A stretch of DNA of 5,240 nucleotides, taken from positions 1 to 5,240 of the forward strand of contig SKQX01000072.1 in NCBI GenBank assembly GCA_007118795.1, given 5' to 3'. Below the pieces are notes generated by a model. The model did not search any database. It saw only the letters and a list, made by a program, of their open reading frames with translations, and had not been told where the DNA came from. The number at the start of each line of letters is the position of its first letter. Position 1 is the first letter of the stretch. A program made the translations under genes and the position numbers. Positions 1 to 5,239 of the stretch are shown here, one piece after another. The DNA comes from Thermoflexales bacterium. GTDB taxonomy: Bacteria > Chloroflexota > Anaerolineae > B4-G1.

Positions 1-45
1 GGCCCTCGGCTTCCCGCCTTCGCAACGGTACAAGCGGCGAGGGCC
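1..45. repeat. Inverted repeat, 8 bp arms, at the left edge
   Basis: GGCCCTCG at 1-8 and CGAGGGCC at 38-45 are perfect reverse complements separated by 29 bases. The long loop and the lack of a T-run on either side make an intrinsic terminator unlikely. No gene could be supported in 1-130. A short open frame at 55-237 (60 residues) has no recognisable content. The arms may be chance in GC-rich DNA or may belong to something cut off at the edge. Confidence 0.3.
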
Positions 46-130
46 GGTCACCTGATGGCAAGGATGATGAACAGCCAGGTATATCGGAGGGAGGAATCAT
101 CAGAATCGGTTTCCCTCTCTCGGAGCCAGG

Positions 131-640
131 ATGGGTGCCGTGTACGCGGGCGAAAGTCTGGGGAGCTTCAAGCCGGATTTGTGGAACCTGACCCTGGGGC
201 CGCGCTGCCCTGCCCACAATCAGACGCGCTATGATGAGGATGAAGGGTTGAGAGAGCCCGCTAGTTGCGACCAGCCGTGTCGATCCAAATGGCGAGAGGA
301 CGGGTTCACATCCCTGGACCTGGAGAAGCAGAGTTGCTGGGCCAGCGGGCCGATCGAGTCTGATGGCTGCACTCTGAAGGTGGACTTCTGGACCCAGTTT
401 GGCGGTGAGGTGCGGGTGGAGCTGGTGGATGCGCGGGGAGCGGAGATGTTTCCCGCGGACCTTTGGCTGCGTATGCTTCGACGGATGCGAGCCGATGTCG
501 GGCGACGTGCTGGATCAGATCGTGAGGTAGTTCGTGTAGTAATCCCGTCTCAGACACGCTGGGCCGGCGCGGGAACCAGTTGGTGCGTGTCGAGGGGGGG
601 CAGCGGCTGCCCCGCGGATGGGCTTGCTGCAGTTTCCACG
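131..640 (+). pseudogene. Remnant of a hydrolase-type C-terminal beta-sandwich domain, frameshifted
   Basis: An open frame runs from 131 to 664, but only its middle looks like real protein. WREDGFTSLDL followed by GCTLKVDFWTQFGGEVRVE and LVDARGAEM (about 290-450) matches a conserved pattern I know from C-terminal domains of planctomycete and related hydrolase-like proteins: R.DGF.SLDA, then ..L.vNy.t...G.vRVEl.DA.G. In that family the next text is like P.PGySfedCdpi.GDel...V.W. It appears here in other frames: GPLAAYA at 457-477, then FDGCEPMSGDVLDQIVR at 477-527, which ends in stops at 528-530, 537-539 and 540-542. A later piece, SDTLGRRGNQLVRV at about 547-588, lies in a third frame and resembles the final dl..LrGkpVRLRF strand. 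Conserved text split over three frames with stops shows a decayed gene. Sequencing error alone is less likely because several changes are needed. The N-terminal catalytic part is absent or unrecognisable, and the enzyme type cannot be named. Confidence 0.6.
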
Positions 641-660
641 GGCTTCTCTGAGTGCTGGAT

Positions 661-1377
661 ATGATGACTGAGCTAAGCCACGTTCACGACTGCCTTGGTT
701 GGGCCCACTTCTTCAAGGGGCAGCTCGAACATCTCCTGTTGGCCCTGCTCCTTGCCCCCGGGACGCTGTGCCTCGTTATGCCGCTCACGACCGGACAGAG
801 GATCGGCCCGATGACGGATCGGGAGGCGGCCGCCCTGCTGGTCGCCGTCGTTGTCGCGCATCAGGTAACGGTCTGGTTGGTCTGGCGACTGCAGCTCTGC
901 TTCGGCCTGCTGAGCCGTCTTCTGGGGAAGGCGGATCTGGTGGTGTGGGGCGTGATATTCTTCCCCTTCCTGGCAGCCCGTGTGGGACTGCTGGCAGGGG
1001 TGGGGCTCTCGGATTACGGTGCCCTGGGTCTTCCTCGCTCCCTTGAGATTGGGCTTGGGGTGCTGCTTCTCCTTCTGGCTGCTTACACCCTCTACTCTGT
1101 GTTGCGCCACTTTGGGCTGGTGCGGGCCATGGGGGGCGATCACTTCCGTGAGCGATATCTGGATATGGACCTGGTGAGGGATGGCATCTTCCGGTACAGC
1201 GAGGACGCCATGTACACCTTCGGCTTCGCGGGCCTGTGGGCTTTGGCGCTCTTGCTCGGCTCCCGCATGGCCTTGATCTTGGCTCTTTTCCAACACGCCT
1301 ATATCTGGGTTCATCTGTACTGCACCGAGAGGCCCGATCTCGAGGTCCTTTATCAAGACCGCCAGGGTGCTGAGTGA
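661..1377 (+). CDS. PEMT/ICMT-like integral membrane methyltransferase
   Basis: This is a 238-residue, very hydrophobic protein (numbering from ATG 661). About five membrane segments are visible: residues about 24-44, 58-78, 93-113, 129-148 and 188-212. The C-terminal third carries the family signature: DGIFRYSEDAMYTFGF (about 174-189), then a membrane helix, then HAYIWVHLYCTERPDLEVLY (212-231). This is the layout of phospholipid and isoprenylcysteine carboxyl methyltransferases, where an R-Y/H...(N)PMY turn and a late E-rich loop bind S-adenosylmethionine. By family it should methylate a lipid or membrane-bound substrate; the substrate cannot be told. The usual NPMY turn reads EDAMY here, which is odd. 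The start is uncertain: GTG 652, ATG 661 and ATG 664 are all possible and none has a clear ribosome binding site. The gene abuts the upstream remnant and is followed after 92 bases by the next gene. Confidence 0.7.
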   Translation: MMTELSHVHDCLGWAHFFKGQLEHLLLALLLAPGTLCLVMPLTTGQRIGPMTDREAAALLVAVVVAHQVTVWLVWRLQLCFGLLSRLLGKADLVVWGVIFFPFLAARVGLLAGVGLSDYGALGLPRSLEIGLGVLLLLLAAYTLYSVLRHFGLVRAMGGDHFRERYLDMDLVRDGIFRYSEDAMYTFGFAGLWALALLLGSRMALILALFQHAYIWVHLYCTERPDLEVLYQDRQGAE

Positions 1378-1382
1378 TGCCC

Positions 1383-1396
1383 CGCCACGGGTGGCG
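1383..1396 (+). repeat. Short hairpin just after the methyltransferase stop
   Basis: CGCCAC at 1383-1388 and GTGGCG at 1391-1396 are perfect reverse complements around GG. In practice this is a 5 bp stem with a 4-base loop. It starts 5 bases after the TGA and is followed by TTGGGTTGG. It may slow transcription or protect the 3' end, alone or together with the second hairpin at 1418. Confidence 0.35.
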
Positions 1397-1417
1397 TTGG
1401 GTTGGCCTGGACTGCTG

Positions 1418-1438
1418 CCCGGTTGCACCGGGTTCGTT
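1418..1438 (+). terminator. Possible weak intrinsic terminator after the methyltransferase gene
   Basis: CCCGGT (1418-1423), loop TGC, ACCGGG (1427-1432) gives a 6 bp GC-rich stem with a triloop, extendable by one G-T pair. It is followed by TTCGTT, a poor T-tract. Its place between two same-strand genes fits a weak or partial terminator. It could equally be a hairpin in a shared transcript. Confidence 0.35.
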
Positions 1439-1457
1439 AGAAGCATGTGTGTATCTT

Positions 1458-1463
1458 GAGAGG
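1458..1463 (+). promoter_or_regulatory. Ribosome binding site deciding the start of the 1470 gene
   Basis: GAGAGG at 1458-1463 lies 6 bases before ATG 1470. An in-frame GTG at 1467 would leave only 3 bases, so ATG 1470 is the better start. Confidence 0.6.
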
Positions 1464-1469
1464 TGAGTG

Positions 1470-2219
1470 ATGTCGAAGAACCGAGGCCCGGGAGCGCGTA
1501 GGCGCTCCCTTCGCGCCCGCAAGCCACGTCCGTCCCGGTCAACGGGTGGGATGCCGCGCTTCACGACGCCCGAGGGCGATGACGTCGTCTTCGCCACTGC
1601 CCGCTACCGGCACGCCGCGCTGGAGGAGATTCTCGCCATTCTCAAAGAGCTCCAGGACTTTGGGTTGCAGGATGTCATGGAGAGCGAAACTCCAGGTGAG
1701 GCGGGCGCCGGCGAGCGATTCGAGTTCCCCTGGTTTGAGACCCGTTCGAGGGCGCCCGAACCGGTGGCACCCATCGTTCGCCGCGTGCTGGCCTCCGTGA
1801 CGCTGACGGAGGAGACCCTGGAGGTGGACGCGCCATCTCACCGCCGTGTGGCCGATTGCCGTCAGCGGCTCGAGGAGCTGCTGGGGGATCGCATCCGTCT
1901 GGTGGAGACGAGGGCCCTGAGCCCCGATGAGGCGCTGCGCCATGGGCCGCCAAGCGACCCTGCGGACTTCGTCCTCCCGCCGCCGGAGGTTCTGGACCAA
2001 CTGGAGGAGCAGATGCTGCGGGAGTGGATCGATGACTCGATCCCGGCCTTGGACGGCCAGACCCCTCGAGAGGCAGTCAAGACGCCCGAGGGCTGCCAGC
2101 GTGTCCTGGATCTGATCGACTACATCACCCACACGCAGGCGGAGGGGAGCCGACCGCCTGGGATGTTCTCACCGGACTACCGTAAGGTGAAGAAAATGCT
2201 GGGGCTGGAAAAGGGTTAG
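1470..2219 (+). CDS. Protein with C-terminal Xre/MbcA/ParS (DUF2384-like) domain
   Basis: This is a 249-residue soluble protein with no signal peptide. Residues 1-24 are strongly basic (many R and K) and look disordered or nucleic-acid binding. Residues 38-68 are helical, starting VVFATARYRHAALEEILAIL. Residues about 97-146 (EPVAPIVRRVLASVTL through LEELLGDRIRLVET) and 169-217 match a pattern I know from SEC-C-type and DUF2384-like proteins: ...L.eHy..WlDepiPALDGrTPREAarTpeGr.rv..Ll. The key stretch here is EWIDDSIPALDGQTPREAVK with TPEGCQRVLDLI (185-216). In Xre/MbcA/ParS antitoxins the related domain binds a RES-type toxin, but no toxin gene lies nearby, so an antitoxin role is not supported. 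Relatives often carry a cysteine-rich SEC-C zinc motif, and none is visible: the only cysteines are C130 and C209. The cellular role is unknown. The start is set by GAGAGG and the stop is TAG at 2217. Confidence 0.65.
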   Translation: MSKNRGPGARRRSLRARKPRPSRSTGGMPRFTTPEGDDVVFATARYRHAALEEILAILKELQDFGLQDVMESETPGEAGAGERFEFPWFETRSRAPEPVAPIVRRVLASVTLTEETLEVDAPSHRRVADCRQRLEELLGDRIRLVETRALSPDEALRHGPPSDPADFVLPPPEVLDQLEEQMLREWIDDSIPALDGQTPREAVKTPEGCQRVLDLIDYITHTQAEGSRPPGMFSPDYRKVKKMLGLEKG

Positions 2220-2264
2220 TGAAAAGGTCGCAGACTCGCGCCTCCAGCTTTGTCCCGGCTCGGA

Positions 2265-2281
2265 GCGGGTCGGTGACCCGC
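2265..2281. repeat. Hairpin copy 0 of the repeat array
   Basis: GCGGGTC, loop GGT, GACCCGC: a perfect 7 bp stem. The loop differs from the TGT of the other three copies while the stem is unchanged. Confidence 0.7.
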
Positions 2282-2367
2282 GTGGCCCGGAGCAGCCCAG
2301 CTCGTAGCGGGTCTTTGCCAAGCGCGCAGCTATGCGTTGCCGTGGCCTATTCGCACGCCAGCTCGCA

Positions 2368-2384
2368 GCGGGTCTGTGACCCGC
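2368..2384. repeat. Hairpin copy 1 of the repeat array
   Basis: GCGGGTC, loop TGT, GACCCGC: a perfect 7 bp stem with a triloop at the start of unit 1. No T-tract follows on either strand, so it is not a standard terminator. Confidence 0.75.
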
Positions 2385-2632
2385 GTGCCCATGCAGCGAT
2401 GGGCCGGTTGCGCAGAGTTGGGATCGCAGACCCCTCCGAGCACGGGGACGTAGGGGGAAGAAGGCTATGCATCGCGATCCCAGAGTCCTCGCAGCTGATG
2501 GTAGTCGCACCGCGTCGACGACCTGCGCTCACGTGTGGCTGCCCTCCCACAGGCTCGGTGCCAGCAAGTAGCGATCGTGCGCCCAGCGCGCAGCTCAGCG
2601 TAACTGTCGCCCATTCGCCCCCCCAGCTCGCA

Positions 2633-2649
2633 GCGGGTCTGTGACCCGC
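2633..2649. repeat. Hairpin copy 2 of the repeat array
   Basis: Identical 17-nt hairpin at the start of unit 2, exactly 265 bases after copy 1. Confidence 0.75.
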
Positions 2650-2897
2650 GTGCCCATGCAGCGATATGCCGGTGGCGTATAGTCAGGATCCCAGACCCCT
2701 CCGAGCACGGGGACGTAGCGGGAAGAAGGCTTATGCATCGCGATCCCAGAGTCCTCGCAGCTGATGGTAGTCGCACCGCGTCGGCGACCTGCGCTCACGT
2801 GTGGCTGCCCTAACTGTGGCTCGGTGCCAGCACGTAGCGGTCGTGCGGCAAGTGCGCAGCTCAGCGTAGCCGTGGCCTATTCGCACCCGAGCTCGCA

Positions 2898-2914
2898 GCG
2901 GGTCTGTGACCCGC
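2898..2914. repeat. Hairpin copy 3 of the repeat array
   Basis: Identical 17-nt hairpin at the start of the partial unit 3, exactly 265 bases after copy 2. Confidence 0.75.
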
Positions 2915-3074
2915 GTGCCCATGCAGCGATATGCCGGTTGCGTAGAATCCCGGTCCCAGACCCCTTCAAGCGCGTGGGGCTCGTGTCCTATCAAGTGGCC
3001 TGAGTTCGGCACTCCTCACCACCACTCGACTCCGCCGGTCACCGAGCCTCTCGTCAGCAACGGCCCTGGGCGGC

Positions 3075-3103
3075 TTGTCGGGCCTGCCAGTCCGTGGTAT
3101 CCT
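3075..3103 (+). promoter_or_regulatory. Likely sigma-70-type promoter of the interrupted transporter gene
   Basis: TTGTCG (3075-3080) and TATCCT (3098-3103) each match the -35 and -10 consensus at 4 of 6 bases and are spaced by exactly 17 bases. Transcription would begin near 3110, leaving a leader of about 30 bases before ATG 3142. Position and spacing are good; the boxes themselves are moderate. Confidence 0.45.
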
Positions 3104-3131
3104 GCCGCAGCGCTTTCGACAAACATCTCAC

Positions 3132-3136
3132 AGGAG
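3132..3136 (+). promoter_or_regulatory. Ribosome binding site of the transporter fragment
   Basis: AGGAG lies 5 bases before ATG 3142. This supports the small open frame as a genuine gene start and not chance. Confidence 0.7.
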
Positions 3137-3141
3137 CGTCC

Positions 3142-3228
3142 ATGAAACAGAAACTCGACTACCAGAAGACCTTCCTCATCGGCTTCGGCTTCTTCTCCAC
3201 CAGCGTGATGTGGGCCGTCTACAAGTAA
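3142..3228 (+). pseudogene. N-terminus of an MFS transporter cut by element insertion
   Basis: The 28-codon frame encodes MKQKLDYQKTFLIGFGFF followed by STSVMWAVYK and a stop. This is the start of a major facilitator superfamily sugar-type transporter (GPH/SLC45-like), where I recall N-termini of the form LDY..TFLIGFGFF..S..WA.YN..VP, with the first membrane helix beginning at TFLIGFGFF. The match holds through the Y codon and the first two bases of the next codon (AA). There the family has N (AAC/AAT), but this sequence has AAG and then TAA. A full protein would be some 400-500 residues. Promoter-like boxes and a ribosome binding site precede it, so expression signals are intact. The remaining gene should lie on the far side of the mobile element, beyond this window. 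The fragment overlaps the 3' end of the recombinase gene on the opposite strand. Confidence 0.75.
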
Positions 3229-4819
3229 TACGAGACGCAGTAGGCACAGTGTCGGTACCCATCCTGCACGCTATGTCGATATGCTTATGACCATCGTCTA
3301 CGCCCAGTGTAACCATCACGTCAAGCAGGTCTATGATCTTCCTTCGCGTCTCGAAGTGAGCCTCAGCCTCGTTCAGACCTCTTGATACCGCACGAGCCAC
3401 CGCCTTCAGACTCGCAATCTGGTCCTGGCTTATCGTGTCCTTGTCCAGCTGCTGCTCCAGTCGGGACTGCTCCTTCTCCAGGCTACGGATTCTCTTTTCC
3501 AGCTCGGTATGGTACTTGGAGAGTTCCTCCTTTGAGAACTCCCCGGTCAAATACAGGTTAACGAGGCGGTCCATCTGACTGTTGGCCTCTGCCAGGCTGT
3601 CTTCGACTAGCTTCAGCGCGTCACGGATCGGCCGGTTCGCTTCCTCTTGGTATTCGTGACGTTGGCGAAGAGTCTCTTCGATCGTCTTGGGGTTCCGTAT
3701 TAGGTCCTTTGTCCAGTCCCAGACGGCTGGTTCCACCTCGTCAGCTCGGAAGTACTCGCGCTGATTACACTCGTTCGCGTACTGCCTGGGCTTAACCGGC
3801 GCCGGGCAATGGTAGTACATCGTTGGATCTCTGTTCGGGTTAGAGCGTGCTGTGGCGTGCATCTTGGCACCGCACGTTCCGCAGAGAGTGCGCCGCGAAA
3901 GCAGGTAGTTGTGCTTCTGGTTCCGCGTCGACATCTCGGCGTTCTTTGCTCGTTGCCTCTGGGCGGCTTCCCAGGTGTCTCGCTCAACGATGGCGGGCAC
4001 ATCCACCGGGATCAGGGTAGGCTGGGGATTGGATCTGTTCCTGTTACGCTTTCCGTAGTACCAGATGCCGCAATAGGCCTCGCGCGTCAAAATGCGGGCG
4101 ACAGTCGATTTGTTCCACCGACCGTAGCCCTGCTTCTTGGGAATGTCTGCCCTCTTGTCACCGGGCGTGGGAATCTGAGCCTCTGTGAGGGCCTTGGTGA
4201 TGGCATAGGCAGACAGGGGGCCGTTGTCACCGTCCCCTATGGTGTACCACTGATAGATGAGCCGAACAACCTTGGCCTCCTCCTCCACGATGGCTAGCGA
4301 AGTCGTTTCACCGTCGTCGATCTTGCGATACCCGTAGGGTGGACGACCGTGGACCATCACATTTCCGGCCTCAACCTTCTGTCGTCTGCCCCGCAGCATG
4401 CGCTCGGTGATCTTGAGCCGTTCATACTCGGCGACAACAGCGCGGACGTTCTTCATGAGTAGGCCCTCGGGAGTGTCGTCGTAGTCGCCAAGTACATACT
4501 CGATCGCCACACCGTGTTTCTTCAGCCTATCCTCGACGTACAACTGCTTTGCCAGCTCACGGCTGAGACGGTCCAGCTCTCGCACCACCAGCACATCGAA
4601 CTCTCCATTCTCGGCCATGTCGAAGACCTCGTTCAGCTTCGGCAGGTCCATCGCCGCGCCTGACGCTCCACGGTCATCCTCGGCCAGCTCCGCTATCACG
4701 GGCCAGCCGTGTTTCTCGGCGTAGTCGCGGCACATGTCCAGCTGGCCCTTGAGGTTGCGACCCTCCTTGTCGCGGTCATCGCTGCTCACCCGCGCGTAGA
4801 GTACTGCTCTCTTCGACAT
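3176..4819 (-). CDS. Large serine recombinase (site-specific integrase)
   Basis: This is a 547-residue enzyme that integrates and excises its element by a phosphoserine mechanism. The N-terminal resolvase domain (1-150) has YARVSSDD with R10 and the likely nucleophile S12, and VVRELDRLSR with R80, D83, R84 and R87. A recombinase domain begins at GRPPYGYR (158) and runs to about 290, including WNKSTVARILTREAYCGIWYYGK. A zinc ribbon follows with C313-x2-C316 and C338...C351. A charged coiled coil spans about 385-460, and the C-terminal strand region has IIDLLDVMVTLGVDDGHKHI. Length and domain order are complete for the family. ATG 4819 is the start because AGGAGG lies 5 bases upstream; the in-frame GTG at 4825 overlaps that site. 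Residues 533-547, a basic tail, and the TGA stop are read antisense from the transporter gene, so the C-terminus is set by the integration site. In the free circle it must end differently. Confidence 0.93.
   Translation of the reverse strand: MSKRAVLYARVSSDDRDKEGRNLKGQLDMCRDYAEKHGWPVIAELAEDDRGASGAAMDLPKLNEVFDMAENGEFDVLVVRELDRLSRELAKQLYVEDRLKKHGVAIEYVLGDYDDTPEGLLMKNVRAVVAEYERLKITERMLRGRRQKVEAGNVMVHGRPPYGYRKIDDGETTSLAIVEEEAKVVRLIYQWYTIGDGDNGPLSAYAITKALTEAQIPTPGDKRADIPKKQGYGRWNKSTVARILTREAYCGIWYYGKRNRNRSNPQPTLIPVDVPAIVERDTWEAAQRQRAKNAEMSTRNQKHNYLLSRRTLCGTCGAKMHATARSNPNRDPTMYYHCPAPVKPRQYANECNQREYFRADEVEPAVWDWTKDLIRNPKTIEETLRQRHEYQEEANRPIRDALKLVEDSLAEANSQMDRLVNLYLTGEFSKEELSKYHTELEKRIRSLEKEQSRLEQQLDKDTISQDQIASLKAVARAVSRGLNEAEAHFETRRKIIDLLDVMVTLGVDDGHKHIDIACRMGTDTVPTASRITCRRPTSRWWRRSRSR
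3205..3250. other. Attachment-site junction (attL or attR) of the integrated element
   Basis: Left of about 3224 the sequence is transporter coding DNA; right of it the sequence belongs to the recombinase-bearing element. The switch occurs inside TACAAG at 3220-3225. Large serine recombinases cut at a 2-base core flanked by unlike half sites, so the core should lie within or next to this hexamer. The exact two bases cannot be fixed without the other junction or an uninterrupted relative. The recombinase gene end lying directly on the junction is common for this enzyme class. Confidence 0.6.
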
Positions 4820-4824
4820 CGACA

Positions 4825-4830
4825 CCTCCT
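4825..4830 (-). promoter_or_regulatory. Strong ribosome binding site of the recombinase
   Basis: On the minus strand AGGAGG covers 4830-4825, with 5 bases to ATG 4819. It decides the start, because the alternative GTG at 4825-4823 shares its last G. Confidence 0.8.
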
Positions 4831-5041
4831 GTTGTTCTGGATGCGGCTGCCGTCCTTCTTGTCGTACATGGTGGTAGAAGACGAAACCGACCCGTCGATG
4901 CTGCTGACACGCCGGTGCGGGTAACCTGCTATCGCCGCCTACGCGGCGGGGCGCTACAATGGGAGTACCCCTACGGCTGGCCTGATCAACGGTAGGGCTG
5001 GGGTTGCGCCAACACCCTCGCAGCCTGCCCTTCGTTGTGTG
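4831..5041. other. Gap between recombinase and HTH gene with small palindromes
   Basis: These 211 bases hold no gene I can support. CGCCGC (4933-4938) and GCGGCG (4943-4948) form a 6 bp stem with a 4-base loop. CCCTAC (4969-4974) and GTAGGG (4992-4997) are an inverted repeat 17 bases apart. Either could be an operator or a recombination-factor site. I find no convincing minus-strand -35/-10 pair, so the recombinase promoter is not placed. It may lie here or upstream of the HTH gene. Confidence 0.3.
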
Positions 5042-5239
5042 CTACTCGGGTTGCTCTTGTTCCCGCCCGCGGGTGGGATCGTGGCGAGACTTGCCCGCCA
5101 CTGCCTGAGCGTAGTGCTCTACCGACTCGCGGGAGAACCACCATACGCCTCCTCGCTTCAAGGCGTCCAACTGCCCGAGGGCGGCTTTCCGTACCATTCC
5201 CGCGGGGGTAATGCCGACGATCTCGGCCGCTTCTTTGGT
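5042..5239 (-). CDS. Small excisionase-like helix-turn-helix protein, N-terminus cut by window edge
   Basis: The minus strand is open from the right edge to TAG at 5044-5042, giving 65 residues with no start in view. The first visible 45 or so residues read TKEAAEIVGITPAGMVRKAA, a short turn, then GGVWWFSRESVEHYAQAV. This is the pattern of MerR-like HTH_17/excisionase domains: t..EAAe.lGvs...v.+....G.l.a...gg.w.f.reSVe.y. The tail after it is charged and likely disordered. Such proteins bind DNA and often serve as excisionases, recombination directionality factors or element repressors. It sits 222 bases upstream of the recombinase on the same strand, so a role in steering recombination is plausible but inferred. 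About 5-15 N-terminal residues are probably missing. Confidence 0.65.
   Translation of the reverse strand, partial: TKEAAEIVGITPAGMVRKAALGQLDALKRGGVWWFSRESVEHYAQAVAGKSRHDPTRGREQEQPE

Larger units (their letters stand above)
2254..2980. repeat. 265 bp tandem repeat array, about 2.6 copies, non-coding
   Basis: Taking AGCTCGCAGCGGGTCTGTGA as the unit start, copies begin at 2360, 2625 and 2890, exactly 265 bases apart each time. Unit 1 (2360-2624) and unit 2 (2625-2889) are about 85-90% identical by eye with only small compensating indels. Unit 3 fades after about 2980. The 70 bases before unit 1 (2290-2359) align without gaps to 2820-2889, the end of unit 2, so the phase extends leftwards. Before that, at about 2254-2294, a copy of the hairpin module sits out of phase, so the left copy has an internal deletion. 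Open frames here, on both strands, repeat the same strings such as GSQTRCEL and VTDPLRA because they are read from repeats, so I call no gene. The array fills the space between the DUF2384-like gene and the transporter start. Confidence 0.85.

Noticed and set aside
1452..1457. TATCTT as a -10 box for the 1470 gene
   Set aside because: It abuts the ribosome binding site, which would leave almost no leader, and no -35 sits at the right distance.
673..1542. Minus-strand open frame of 289 codons
   Set aside because: It is antisense to the membrane methyltransferase, whose family motifs are clear. Composition (rich in Q, G, P) is typical of a shadow frame in GC-rich DNA.
2219..2644. Plus-strand open frame of 141 codons starting with GTG at the stop of the DUF2384-like gene
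   Set aside because: It lies in the tandem repeat array. Similar strings recur in several frames on both strands, and there is no ribosome binding site suited to it.
2254..2980. CRISPR array
   Set aside because: The repeat is 265 bp with tandem identity throughout the unit. There are no short repeats with unique spacers of even length and no cas gene.
3809..4297. Plus-strand open frame of 162 codons
   Set aside because: It lies wholly inside the recombinase zinc-ribbon and recombinase-domain coding region on the other strand and has no recognisable content.
4823..4825. GTG as start of the recombinase (two residues longer)
   Set aside because: It overlaps the AGGAGG ribosome binding site; ATG 4819 has ideal spacing.
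4786..4869. Minus-strand small peptide beginning MYDKKDGSRIQNN, overlapping the recombinase start
   Set aside because: The 27-codon frame lacks a ribosome binding site and any recognisable feature, and the frame is open by chance length only.
4955..4960. TACAAT as a plus-strand -10 box
   Set aside because: It matches 5 of 6 consensus bases, but no -35 lies 16-18 bases upstream and it would read antisense into the HTH gene.
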